From Streptomyces sp. HmicA12 (GTDB taxonomy: Bacteria; Actinomycetota; Actinomycetes; Streptomycetales; Streptomycetaceae), in contig NZ_KB891820.1 in assembly GCF_000373565.1 (NCBI RefSeq), positions 248,001-312,000 of the forward strand: 64,000 nt of DNA, given 5' to 3'. Of the stretch, positions 52,743 to 61,548 are shown piece by piece. The stretch's first letter is position 1. Each line of letters starts with the position of its first letter. The notes under the pieces were generated by a model. The model was not told where the DNA came from, ran no database searches, and saw only the letters and a list, made by a program, of their open reading frames with translations. The position numbers and the translations under genes are program-made.

Positions 52743-55281
52743 GCCGCGCGTTCGTGTGCCGGGTCGGCGCCGCCGTCGCCGGGTCCTCGGGCCACGGGTG
52801 CTTCGGATAGCGGCCGCGCAGGTCGGCCCGCACCGAGCGGTAGCCGTCGCGCCAGAAGGAGGCGAGGTCGGCGGTGACGGCGGCGGGCCGCCCGGCGGGG
52901 GAGAGCAGATGGACGAGAACGGGCACCCCGGCGACCCGCGGTGTCTCCTGCAGCCCGAACATCTCCTGCACCTTCACGGCGAGCACCGGCTGGTCGGGAT
53001 CGGCGTAGTCGACCCGGATCCGCGAACCGCTGGGTACCTCGATGCGTTCGGGGGCCAGTTCGTCGAAGCGCACGGCCGCCCCGCTCGCCCACGGCAGCAG
53101 CCGGGCGAGGGCCTTCCCCGCGTCGATCCGCTCCAGGTCGGCGCGGCGCCGGGCCGCGCTCAACTCCGGCTCCAGCCACTCGTCCACGCGCGCGTACAGC
53201 GCCTCGTCGCCCACGTCCGGCCACGGCTCCCCGACGTGCCGCCGCAGGAACGCGAGCCGCTGCCGCAGCGCCACGGCGTCCCGGTCCCAGCGCAGCAGCC
53301 CGAGCCCCTCGCGCCGCAGCCCGTCCAGAAGCGCTTCCCGTACGAGGGCGGGGGCGGCCTTCTTCAGCGGGCGCACCGTCAGTTCCACGGCGCCGATCCG
53401 GGTCACGTGCCGGGCGATCAACTCCCCGTCGGACCACGTGACTTCATCGCCGTCCGCGCACAGCGGCGCGGCCGCCCACCGTGCGACCTCCTCGTCCACG
53501 GCGGCCCCGAGGCGCACCCGCGCGAGCCCGGCGCCGACGGGCCGGTCGGCCACGGCCACGGCCACCCAGTCGGCGTGCCGCAGGGCGGACCCGTCGCCGA
53601 TGTCCGCCCGCGTCCCGGACACCATCAGATACGAGCCGCCGGACCTGTGGGCGACGCGCTCGGGGAAGGCGAGCGCGGCGACGAGACCGGCCACCTGGTC
53701 GTCACCGGTCGCCGTCGGGGCCCGCCCGGTACGGGTCGACTCCCGCTCCGCGGCGGCGGGTTCGCCGACGAGGCCGGACAGTCGCCGCACCTCCTGCCGC
53801 CAGCGCGCACCGTAGGCGTCACCCCCGCGCCGAGCGGCACGCAGAGCCCCGCCCAGGTCGTCCCCGTACTCCCGCGGCGGCTCCTCGCTCAGCAGCGCCA
53901 CCACCTCCGCCGCCCGGCGCGCGCCCGCCACCGGGGCCGCGTCCAGCAGGGCCCGCCCGAGCCGCGGATGCAGTCCGAGCCGCGCGAGCCGCAGCCCGCG
54001 CTCCGTCACCCTCCCCGAACCGGGCTCCACCGCCCCGACGGCCACCAGGACCTCCCGCGCCGCCGCCATCGCGCCCGCCGGCGGCGCGTCGAGCAGCGCG
54101 AGCCCGGACGCCTCCGGGTCGCCCCAGCACGCCACTTGCAGCGCGAACGCCGTCAGGTCCGCCACCTTGATCTCGGGGGCGGGGAACCGCGGCAGACGCC
54201 CGTCCTCCGCCTCCTCCCAGCACCGGTACACGACTCCCGGCGCCTCACGCCCCGCGCGGCCCGCGCGCTGCGTCCCGGCCGCGCGTGACGCCCGTACCGT
54301 CGTCAGCGCGCTCAGCCCCCGCGCGTGATCGACCCGCGGCTCGCGCGCGAGGCCCGCGTCCACGACCACCCGCACCCCCGGTACCGTCAGCGACGACTCC
54401 GCGACGGCCGTGGCGAGGACCACCCGCCGTCGCGCCCCGGGCGAGAGCACCGCGTCCTGCACGGCGGCAGGGGCCCGCCCGTGCACCTGCAGCACGTCGA
54501 CCTCGCCGCCCGGATCGCCCAACTGCCCGGCGACGCGGGCGATCTCCCCCACGCCGGGCAGGAAGCACAGCACGTCCCCGTCCCGCTCCCGCAGGGCCCG
54601 CCGCACCACCGACGCCACGTGCGTGAGCAGCGCCGGGTCCACCCGCATCCCGTGCGGCGGCCGCACCGGCCTGCCCGGCGGCGCCCACACCGTCTCCACC
54701 GGGTGTGCGACCCCCTCGGCCTCGACGACCGGCGCGTCCCCGAGCAGCCGGGCCCACCCCGTGGCGTCCGTCGTCGCCGACGCCGCCACCAGTTCGAGCT
54801 CGGGCCGCAGCGCCTGCCGTACGTCCCACAGGAACGCCGCCACCGTGTCCGCGTCCAGATGCCGCTCGTGGACCTCGTCGAGCATCACGGCGTCCACACC
54901 GGTCAACTCCTGGTCCCGCTGCAGCCGTTGGAGCAGCACACCGGTCGTGACCACCTCGACGCGGGTGTTCGGCCCGACGGCCCGCTCGCCGCGCACCGTG
55001 AACCCGACCCGCCCGCTGTGCTTGTCGAGGTTCTCCCCCAGCAGCCACGCCATCCGACGGGCCGCCGCCCGCGCCGCGATCCGCCGCGGCTCGGCGACCA
55101 CGACCCGGCGCGGGGGAGCGCCCTCCTCCAGCAGCCCGGCGAGCACCAGCGGCACGAGCGTCGTCTTTCCGGTGCCGGGCGGCGCCACGAGCACGGCCGT
55201 CCCGTGCGCGTCGAGCGCGTCCCGCAGCGCGGGCACGGCGGAACGCACGGGCAACTGATCGAGAAGGTCGCTGCGGATCAC
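52732..55281 (-). CDS. hrpB: ATP-dependent helicase HrpB
   Basis: An 849-residue DEAH-box helicase: Walker A APPGTGKTT, DEVH, SATTD, motif VI QRAGRAGRE, helical HA2 region, and the HrpB-specific C-terminal part (YLMVSGTRADIGDGS; LLSPAGRPAAVTADLASFW). It is a predicted RNA helicase of the HrpA/HrpB group. Its substrate is uncertain. The GTG at 55281 begins the conserved core (IRSDLLDQLPV) and is chosen over an upstream GTG at 55299. Confidence 0.92.
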   Translation of the reverse strand: MIRSDLLDQLPVRSAVPALRDALDAHGTAVLVAPPGTGKTTLVPLVLAGLLEEGAPPRRVVVAEPRRIAARAAARRMAWLLGENLDKHSGRVGFTVRGERAVGPNTRVEVVTTGVLLQRLQRDQELTGVDAVMLDEVHERHLDADTVAAFLWDVRQALRPELELVAASATTDATGWARLLGDAPVVEAEGVAHPVETVWAPPGRPVRPPHGMRVDPALLTHVASVVRRALRERDGDVLCFLPGVGEIARVAGQLGDPGGEVDVLQVHGRAPAAVQDAVLSPGARRRVVLATAVAESSLTVPGVRVVVDAGLAREPRVDHARGLSALTTVRASRAAGTQRAGRAGREAPGVVYRCWEEAEDGRLPRFPAPEIKVADLTAFALQVACWGDPEASGLALLDAPPAGAMAAAREVLVAVGAVEPGSGRVTERGLRLARLGLHPRLGRALLDAAPVAGARRAAEVVALLSEEPPREYGDDLGGALRAARRGGDAYGARWRQEVRRLSGLVGEPAAAERESTRTGRAPTATGDDQVAGLVAALAFPERVAHRSGGSYLMVSGTRADIGDGSALRHADWVAVAVADRPVGAGLARVRLGAAVDEEVARWAAAPLCADGDEVTWSDGELIARHVTRIGAVELTVRPLKKAAPALVREALLDGLRREGLGLLRWDRDAVALRQRLAFLRRHVGEPWPDVGDEALYARVDEWLEPELSAARRRADLERIDAGKALARLLPWASGAAVRFDELAPERIEVPSGSRIRVDYADPDQPVLAVKVQEMFGLQETPRVAGVPVLVHLLSPAGRPAAVTADLASFWRDGYRSVRADLRGRYPKHPWPEDPATAAPTRHTNARLRR

Positions 55282-55316
55282 TCCCTCAGTCTCCAGCACG
55301 CCGCTACGCTCGCCGC

Positions 55317-55763
55317 ATGCCACTGCCCGACGAAGACGCACTCCTCATCGACCAGCTCGGCAAGGTTGCGGGCAGAGGCGGGGGAGGGGCCGGTGCCCGC
55401 TTCACGGCCCGGCGCCTCAAGAAGGACGTCCGCGAGGTTCGCCTGGAGACGGACCTCGCCCCGCAGGCCGCCCTGTCCCGGGCGCAGCAGCTGCTCTCCG
55501 ACCAGGGCCAAGCCGTGGCCACCGACACCGACCCCGCCGACGGCAGCGCGATCCGCGGCGTCGTCGGCACCGGGATCGGCGGCCTCAACCCGGCCGTCGT
55601 CACGCTCACGGTCACGCCCGCCGCGACCGGCGACGGCAGCGTGGTGCTCGTCAGGGGCGCGGCGAAGGAAGGCCTCATCAAGCAGCGCGGCGGAACGAAG
55701 GCGGCCGAACGGCTCGTGACCGCGTGGCTGACGGCCGACCCGACCGCCGGCCCCGTGGACTAG
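55317..55763 (+). CDS. Conserved small protein of unknown function
   Basis: A 148-residue cytoplasmic protein with no signal peptide. It starts LPDEDALLIDQLGKV, has a basic Gly-rich turn, a helical segment (PQAALSRAQQLLSDQGQAV) and a beta-strand pair (GVVGTGIGGLNPAVVTLTV). No family is recognised. It diverges from hrpB across 35 bp, and codon use is normal for the genome. Confidence 0.7.
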   Translation: MPLPDEDALLIDQLGKVAGRGGGGAGARFTARRLKKDVREVRLETDLAPQAALSRAQQLLSDQGQAVATDTDPADGSAIRGVVGTGIGGLNPAVVTLTVTPAATGDGSVVLVRGAAKEGLIKQRGGTKAAERLVTAWLTADPTAGPVD

Positions 55764-55793
55764 CGGACCGCCGGTGGACGGGCCGGACAGGCC

Positions 55794-56594
55794 CTAGTCG
55801 CGCTCGCAGACGAAGATCGCCGAGCCGGGGATCAGGTTCCCGCGCAGCGGCGACCAGCCGCCCCACTCCTGGGTGTTCCACGCGGGCCACTCGGGCTCGA
55901 CCAGGTCCACGAGCCGGAACCCGCCGGCCACCACGTCGCGGACCCGGTCCCCGACGGTCCGGTGGTGCTCGACGTACACGGCGTTGCCCTCGTCGTCCTG
56001 CTCCACATAAGGGGTGCGGTCGAAGTAGGAGGCGGAGACCGACAGACCCTCCGGGCCCGGCTCGTCCGGGAACGCCCAGCGGATCGGGTGCGTCACGGAG
56101 AAGACGAAGCGGCCGCCGGGCCGCAGCACGCGGCGCACCTCGCGCATCACCTTCACCTGGTCCGCGATGAAGGGGAGGGCGCCGTAGGCGGAGCAGGCGA
56201 GGTCGAAGGAGGCGTCCTTGAAGGGGAGGACCGCGGCGTCCGCCTGGACGAGGGGCACCTTGCCGCCGTCGATGCGCAGCGCGTGCTGCAGCTGCCGGTG
56301 CGAGAGGTCGAGGGCGACGGGCCGCGCGCCCTGGCCGGCCAGCCAGCGCGAGCACTGGGCCGCGCCCGCGCCGATCTCCAGGACGTCCTTGCCGTCGAGC
56401 TCCTCCGGCGGTCCCAGCAGCTCGGCCTCCACCTCGTCGAGCCCCTCGGGACCCCAGACGAAACGGTCGTCCCCGAGGAACGTGCCGTGCTCGACCTGAT
56501 ACTCGTCCGCGTTCCGGTCCCACCAGCCGCGGTTGGCCCGCGAGCTCTCGGTGGTTCCGGCGTCACGCCGGGTGGCCGTCGAGTCCTCGTCCAC
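55794..56594 (-). CDS. Class I SAM-dependent methyltransferase
   Basis: A 266-residue methyltransferase with motif I DVLEIGAGAAQCSRWLA, ALDLSHRQLQHA (acidic loop), QADAAVLPFKDASFDLACSAYGALPF and a Tyr-rich C-terminal part. It resembles UbiE-like small-molecule methyltransferases. The substrate is unknown. The start is GTG at 56594. It is divergent from rpsA across about 390 bp. Confidence 0.88.
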   Translation of the reverse strand: MDEDSTATRRDAGTTESSRANRGWWDRNADEYQVEHGTFLGDDRFVWGPEGLDEVEAELLGPPEELDGKDVLEIGAGAAQCSRWLAGQGARPVALDLSHRQLQHALRIDGGKVPLVQADAAVLPFKDASFDLACSAYGALPFIADQVKVMREVRRVLRPGGRFVFSVTHPIRWAFPDEPGPEGLSVSASYFDRTPYVEQDDEGNAVYVEHHRTVGDRVRDVVAGGFRLVDLVEPEWPAWNTQEWGGWSPLRGNLIPGSAIFVCERD

Positions 56595-56756
56595 CGTGTT
56601 CCCGGCGGACGCCGGCTCGTGCTCTTCCCTTGGTCCGGACCCTTGGATGATCGGCTCCCTGGTATTAATCTGCGGGTTCTGCGGCCGTCGTGGCCTCGTG
56701 AGACATGATTTGTGCCGGGTATGCGGCGATCCGCCCCGGGTGTGCGCCTTCGCGCA

Positions 56757-56785
56757 TTGACCCTGTCCGGCTGCCCCCGTATGCT
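56757..56785 (+). promoter_or_regulatory. Housekeeping promoter of rpsA
   Basis: TTGACC (56757-56762) and TATGCT (56780-56785) with 17-bp spacing, a near-consensus HrdB-type promoter. Transcription from about 56792 would leave a 190-nt leader before the rpsA ATG, space enough for autoregulation by S1. Confidence 0.75.
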
Positions 56786-56983
56786 ACAAGTTGCGCTGCG
56801 GGCCTGCGCACCTCAGACATAGCAGGCTGTGCTCGCATCTGTTGCATGTCCCCTCGGTTGTCGAGGCGCCTCCCGGTTCACGGGATCGGCGCTTCCTAGG
56901 CTGTCCGGCTTCTTCGGTGCGAAACAGGCTCCCGGCGTAGCAGTACCCACCGACTTTCAATGTCCGCCGGAGCCCTTTCCCAC

Positions 56984-58489
56984 ATGACGAGCAGCACCGA
57001 GACCACCGCCACCACCCCGCAGGTTGCGGTCAACGACATCGGTAACGAGGAAGCTTTCCTCGCCGCCATCGACGAGACGATCAAGTACTTCAACGATGGC
57101 GACATCGTCGACGGCGTCATCGTCAAGGTTGACCGGGACGAGGTCCTCCTCGACATCGGTTACAAGACCGAAGGTGTCATCCCGAGCCGCGAGCTCTCGA
57201 TCAAGCACGACGTCGACCCGAACGAGGTCGTCAAGGTCGGCGACGAGATCGAGGCCCTGGTTCTCCAGAAGGAGGACAAGGAAGGCCGCCTGATCCTCTC
57301 GAAGAAGCGCGCTCAGTACGAGCGTGCCTGGGGCACCATCGAGAAGATCAAGGAAGAGGACGGCATCGTCACCGGTACCGTCATCGAGGTCGTCAAGGGT
57401 GGTCTCATCCTCGACATCGGCCTCCGTGGCTTCCTGCCGGCCTCCCTTGTCGAGATGCGCCGCGTCCGCGACCTCCAGCCCTACGTGGGCAAGGAGCTCG
57501 AGGCGAAGATCATCGAGCTGGACAAGAACCGCAACAACGTGGTCCTGTCCCGCCGCGCCTGGCTCGAGCAGACCCAGTCCGAGGTTCGCCAGACGTTCCT
57601 CACCACCCTGCAGAAGGGTCAGGTCCGCTCCGGCGTCGTCTCCTCGATCGTCAACTTCGGTGCCTTCGTGGACCTGGGTGGCGTCGACGGTCTCGTCCAC
57701 GTCTCCGAGCTCTCCTGGAAGCACATCGACCACCCGTCCGAGGTTGTCGAGGTCGGCCAGGAAGTCACCGTCGAGGTCCTCGACGTCGACATGGACCGCG
57801 AGCGTGTCTCCCTGTCGCTGAAGGCGACGCAGGAGGACCCGTGGCAGCAGTTCGCCCGTACCCACCAGATCGGCCAGGTCGTCCCGGGTAAGGTCACGAA
57901 GCTGGTTCCGTTCGGTGCGTTCGTCCGCGTGGACGAGGGCATCGAGGGTCTGGTCCACATCTCCGAGCTGGCCGAGCGCCACGTGGAGATCCCGGAGCAG
58001 GTCGTCCAGGTCAACGACGAGATCTTCGTCAAGGTCATCGACATCGACCTCGAGCGTCGCCGCATCAGCCTCTCGCTGAAGCAGGCCAACGAGGCCTTCG
58101 GCGCCGACCCGTCGGCCGTCGAGTTCGACCCGACCCTGTACGGCATGGCCGCGTCCTACGACGACCAGGGCAACTACATCTACCCCGAGGGCTTCGACCC
58201 CGAGACCAACGACTGGCTCGAGGGCTTCGAGACCCAGCGCGAGGCTTGGGAGGGCCAGTACGCCGAGGCGCAGCAGCGCTTCGAGCAGCACCAGGCCCAG
58301 GTCATCAAGTCCCGCGAGGCGGACGCCCAGGCCGAGGCCGAGGGTGCCGTCGCCGGTGCGACCGGTGCGGCTCCGGCTGCCTCCGGTGGCGGTTCGTACT
58401 CCTCGGAGTCGGACGACAACTCCGGCGCGCTCGCTTCGGACGAGGCGCTTGCCGCGCTGCGTGAGAAGCTGGCCGGTGGCCAGAGCTGA
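56984..58489 (+). CDS. rpsA: 30S ribosomal protein S1
   Basis: A 501-residue protein with four S1 RNA-binding domains (about 35-110, 120-185, 205-275, 290-360), each opening with a G-x-V motif such as GDIVDGVIVKVDRDEVLLDIG and GSIVNFGAFVDLGGVDGLVH. The remaining C-terminus is acidic and Gly/Ala/Ser-rich and unstructured, usual in actinobacteria. S1 recruits mRNA to the 30S subunit. The ATG at 56984 is chosen; an upstream ATG (56960) lacks homology. A perfect hairpin follows the stop. Confidence 0.97.
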   Translation: MTSSTETTATTPQVAVNDIGNEEAFLAAIDETIKYFNDGDIVDGVIVKVDRDEVLLDIGYKTEGVIPSRELSIKHDVDPNEVVKVGDEIEALVLQKEDKEGRLILSKKRAQYERAWGTIEKIKEEDGIVTGTVIEVVKGGLILDIGLRGFLPASLVEMRRVRDLQPYVGKELEAKIIELDKNRNNVVLSRRAWLEQTQSEVRQTFLTTLQKGQVRSGVVSSIVNFGAFVDLGGVDGLVHVSELSWKHIDHPSEVVEVGQEVTVEVLDVDMDRERVSLSLKATQEDPWQQFARTHQIGQVVPGKVTKLVPFGAFVRVDEGIEGLVHISELAERHVEIPEQVVQVNDEIFVKVIDIDLERRRISLSLKQANEAFGADPSAVEFDPTLYGMAASYDDQGNYIYPEGFDPETNDWLEGFETQREAWEGQYAEAQQRFEQHQAQVIKSREADAQAEAEGAVAGATGAAPAASGGGSYSSESDDNSGALASDEALAALREKLAGGQS

Positions 58490-58515
58490 ATCGCTCTGCG
58501 CTAGCAGGTAGTTGA

Positions 58516-58553
58516 CAGTGGGCCCGCACCCTTTGGGTGCGGGCCCACTGTTG
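58516..58553 (+). terminator. rpsA terminator
   Basis: 16-bp perfect stem: 58516-58531 (starting CAGTGGGCCC) pairs with 58535-58550, with loop TTT, followed by TTG. Confidence 0.85.
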
Positions 58554-58614
58554 TATGCCCCCTCGCCGTAGGGGGCATTCTTCGTCGGCGGGTGCGGGTT
58601 GGGGGTGGCTGGTC

Positions 58615-58634
58615 GCGCAGTTCCCCGCGCCCCT
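58615..58634 (+). repeat. Dispersed repeat core, copy 4
   Basis: Exact GCGCAGTTCCCCGCGCCCCT, preceded by GGCTGGTC, in the gap after rpsA. Confidence 0.8.
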
Positions 58635-58705
58635 GGCGGGGCGGATACGCCGCCCCAACGGAAACATGTGCGATACACGAGTTGCTGCCGTGCCGTAACA
58701 GGGCG

Positions 58706-58733
58706 TTGTCAGGATCTCCGCGTCATGCAAGAT
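58706..58733 (+). promoter_or_regulatory. Candidate promoter of the amine oxidase gene
   Basis: TTGTCA (58706-58711), 16 bp, CAAGAT (58728-58733), 28 nt before the ATG. The match is moderate. Confidence 0.4.
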
Positions 58734-58761
58734 CACGCGGGATCGTGAGGGAGCCGGGCAC

Positions 58762-60378
58762 ATGGCAGCAGCACAGCAGCAGACGGCAGGCACGGGGACC
58801 AGTCGGCGGGGCTTTCTTCGCAATGTCGGGCTCACCGGAGGCGCGGGCGCCATGTTCGCCACCATGGGTGCGCTCGGACTCGCCCCCACGGCGCAGGCCG
58901 CGCAGCGCGAACTCCCTTATCGGGCACCGAAGTCGGGGGACTTCTCGCTGACCGGGCGGGGCGCCGCGAAGGTGGTGATCGTCGGCGGCGGCATCGCCGG
59001 GCTCGCCACCGCGTACGAACTGGGCAAAGCGGGCTACGACTGTACGATCCTGGAGGCCAGGGAGCGTACCGGCGGCCGCAACTTCACGGCGCGGGGCGGC
59101 GATTCGACCGTCGACACGTACGGGAACAAGCAGACGGCCCGGTTCAGCGACGGGCAGTACATGAACTGCGGGCCCGGCCGGCTCCCGCAGTGGATGGTCA
59201 CCCTCGACTACTGCCGTGAACTCGGCGTCCCCGTCGAGGTGTTCACCAACTCCAACGCCGACTCCTACATCTTCAACGAGTCGGCGGGGATGACCGCGCC
59301 GATGCGGTACCGGACCGCCAAGGCCGACGTGTACGGATACATGTCGGAGCTCCTCGCGAAGGCCACGGACAAGGGCGCGCTCGACAAGGAGCTGACCGCC
59401 ACCGACCAGGACCGGCTCGTCGAGTTCCTCAAGGACTTCGGGGAGTTGGGCGACAAGCTGACGTACGAGGGCGGCGAGCGGCGCGGCTACACGACCGTGC
59501 CCGCGGCCACCGGCACACCGGGCGTGCTGCTCGGCGACGTACCGGCCGCGTCCGAGGTGTTCGCGAGCGGCGTCGGACGGTACTTCTCCTTCGAGTTCGG
59601 CTTCGACCAGGCCATGCTGATGTTCCAGCCCGTGGGCGGCATGGACCAGATACCCAAGGCCCTCACCCGGGCCATCGGCGCGCGCAGAGTGCGCACCGGG
59701 GCCGTCGTCAGCAGGATCACGGAGAAGAACGACGGGGTCGTCGTCACGTACACCCAGGACGGGCGCACCAAGGCCGTCGAGGCCGACTTCTGCGTCGGCG
59801 CGCTGCCGCCCAACATCCTCGCCAAGATCCCGCACAACCTCGGCTCCGGCGTGCAGAGCGCCCTGGAGGCCATCACGCCGCAGTCCGCGGGCAAGATCGG
59901 CCTGGAGTACAAGTCCCGCTGGTGGGAGCTGGACCACCGCATCTACGGCGGCATCACCGAGACCGACATGGACCTCAGCCACATCTGGCACCCGTCGTAC
60001 GGGTTCCACGGCGAGCGCGGCGTCATGATCGGCTACTACAACTACGGCGGCGACGCCGACGCGTACGCGAAGCTCACGCCGAAGGCGCGCGAGGCGCGGG
60101 CCGTCGCGCAGGGTTCCAAGATCTTCGGCGAGAAGTACCGCACCGAGCTCGCCTCGTCGTTCTCGCACCACTGGCGGCAGACCCCGCACCTGGAGGCCGC
60201 CTGGCACAACACCCCCGGCGGGCCCGACGACGTGCGCTACAAGCCGCTCAACGAGCCGACGGGCCGCGTCTACTTCGCCGGTGACTGGCTCAGCTACACC
60301 GACGCCTGGCAGCACGGCGCGTTCACGTCGGCACGGCGGGCGGTCACCAAACTGCACACGCGCGTGATGGCGAGTTAG
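58762..60378 (+). CDS. Flavin monoamine oxidase / L-amino acid oxidase family, Tat-exported
   Basis: A 538-residue FAD-dependent oxidase. The Tat-type signal (TSRRGFLRNVG, then hydrophobic to about residue 48) is followed by the FAD dinucleotide motif VVIVGGGIAGLATAYELGKAGYDCTILEARERTGG, a typical MAO/LAAO start, and a C-terminal FAD segment YFAGDWLSYTDAWQHGAF. It probably deaminates amines or amino acids outside the cell, making hydrogen peroxide. The substrate is unknown. Confidence 0.9.
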   Translation: MAAAQQQTAGTGTSRRGFLRNVGLTGGAGAMFATMGALGLAPTAQAAQRELPYRAPKSGDFSLTGRGAAKVVIVGGGIAGLATAYELGKAGYDCTILEARERTGGRNFTARGGDSTVDTYGNKQTARFSDGQYMNCGPGRLPQWMVTLDYCRELGVPVEVFTNSNADSYIFNESAGMTAPMRYRTAKADVYGYMSELLAKATDKGALDKELTATDQDRLVEFLKDFGELGDKLTYEGGERRGYTTVPAATGTPGVLLGDVPAASEVFASGVGRYFSFEFGFDQAMLMFQPVGGMDQIPKALTRAIGARRVRTGAVVSRITEKNDGVVVTYTQDGRTKAVEADFCVGALPPNILAKIPHNLGSGVQSALEAITPQSAGKIGLEYKSRWWELDHRIYGGITETDMDLSHIWHPSYGFHGERGVMIGYYNYGGDADAYAKLTPKAREARAVAQGSKIFGEKYRTELASSFSHHWRQTPHLEAAWHNTPGGPDDVRYKPLNEPTGRVYFAGDWLSYTDAWQHGAFTSARRAVTKLHTRVMAS

Positions 60379-60410
60379 GCACGCCACATTCACGTAAGAG
60401 GCTGCTGAGA

Positions 60411-60440
60411 AAGGGCGCGGGCGGGAATGCTCGCGCCCTT
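60411..60440 (+). terminator. Hairpin after the amine oxidase gene
   Basis: AAGGGCGCGGGC (60411-60422) pairs with GCTCGCGCCCTT (60429-60440), 12 bp with one G-T pair and a 6-nt loop. It lies between the amine oxidase and PAC2 genes. Confidence 0.65.
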
Positions 60441-60481
60441 GGCGCGCGTTCCCCCTACGAACACGAGGAGGAGCGGTCACT

Positions 60482-61417
60482 GTGCTTGATCCGCAGGATT
60501 TGTACACATGGGAGCCGAAGGGCCTGGCCGTGGTGGACATGGCACTCGCCCAGGAGTCCGCCGGCCTTGTCATGCTCTATCACTTCGACGGATACATCGA
60601 CGCGGGAGAGACCGGCGACCAGATCGCCGAGCGGCTGCTCGACTCGCTGCCGCACCAGGTCGTCGCGCGGTTCGACCACGACCGGCTCGTCGACTACCGG
60701 GCGCGCCGTCCCCTGCTGACGTTCAAGCGCGATCGCTGGACCGAGTACGAGGTCCCCTCGATCGAGGTGCGGCTCGTGCAGGACGCGACGGGAGCGCCCT
60801 TCCTGCTGCTGACCGGCCCCGAGCCGGACGTGGAGTGGGAGCGGTTCGCGGCCGCCGTGCAGCAGATCGTGGAGCGGCTCGGTGTCCGGCTCGCCGTGAA
60901 CTTCCACGGGATCCCGATGGGCGTCCCGCACACCCGGCCGGTGGGCCTCACCCCGCACGGGAACCGGACGGAGCTGGTGCCCGGCCACCGCAGCCCGTTC
61001 GAGGAGGCGCAGGTGCCCGGCAGCGCGGAGGCGCTCGTCGAGTACCGGCTGATGGAAGCCGGGTTCGACGTCCTCGGCGTCGCCGCGCACGTCCCGCACT
61101 ACATCGCGCGCTCTGCCTACCCGGACGCCGCGCTCACCGTCCTGGAGGCGATCACCGGCGCGACCGGGCTCGTCCTGCCGGGCATCGCGCACGCCCTGCG
61201 CACCGAGGCGCACCGCACGCAGACCGAGATCGACCGGCAGGTCCAGGAGGGCGACGAGGAGCTCGTCTCCCTCGTGCAGGGGCTGGAGCACCAGTACGAC
61301 GCCGCCGCCGGGGCCGAATCGCGGGGCAACATGCTCGCGGAGCCGATGGAGATCCCGTCGGCGGACGAGATCGGGCTCGAGTTCGAGAAGTTCCTGGCGG
61401 AGCGCGAAGGGGACTAG
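60482..61417 (+). CDS. PAC2 family protein
   Basis: A 311-residue protein of the proteasome-assembly-chaperone-2-like family: MLYHFDGYIDAGETGDQIAERLL, SIEVRLVQDATGAPFLLLTGPEPDVEWERF, GIPMGVPHTRPV and PHYIARSAYPDAALTVLEAI. The biochemical role in actinobacteria is unknown, though it often lies in the rpsA-coaE block. The GTG at 60482 has GAGGAGGAG about 8 nt upstream. It ends 21 nt before the CRISPR-like unit. Confidence 0.92.
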   Translation: MLDPQDLYTWEPKGLAVVDMALAQESAGLVMLYHFDGYIDAGETGDQIAERLLDSLPHQVVARFDHDRLVDYRARRPLLTFKRDRWTEYEVPSIEVRLVQDATGAPFLLLTGPEPDVEWERFAAAVQQIVERLGVRLAVNFHGIPMGVPHTRPVGLTPHGNRTELVPGHRSPFEEAQVPGSAEALVEYRLMEAGFDVLGVAAHVPHYIARSAYPDAALTVLEAITGATGLVLPGIAHALRTEAHRTQTEIDRQVQEGDEELVSLVQGLEHQYDAAAGAESRGNMLAEPMEIPSADEIGLEFEKFLAEREGD

Positions 61418-61438
61418 TCTGCTGATCGTCCGCGCCTC

Positions 61439-61529
61439 GCAGTCCCCACGGACGTGGGGATGATCCGGTGGGTCTGACCGGCGGCATCGGCGTCGGAAAG
61501 ATGCTCCCCGCGCACGCGGGGATGCCGAG
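61439..61529 (+). CRISPR. CRISPR-like unit: two type I-E-like repeats and one coaE-like spacer
   Basis: Repeat 1 (61439-61467) has core GTCCCCACGGACGTGGGGAT plus GATCC. Repeat 2 (61501-61529) has core CTCCCCGCGCACGCGGGGAT. The core segments match at 17 of 21 positions and both form perfect 8-bp stems. Their period is 62, consistent with 29-nt repeats and a 33-nt spacer, as in type I-E arrays of actinobacteria. The spacer-like segment (61468-61500) encodes VGLTGGIGVGK and is 24/33 identical to coaE at 61558-61590. There is no cas gene in the window. Only two repeats exist, so an array is possible but unproven. Confidence 0.6.
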
Positions 61530-61548
61530 GCGAGTGGGAGGCGCGGAC

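Noticed and set aside
61418..61548. Repeat 1 as merely the PAC2 terminator
   Set aside because: The hairpin could terminate transcription, but the GGGGATGATCC tail, 62-nt period and second repeat fit a CRISPR-type repeat better. Both roles remain possible.
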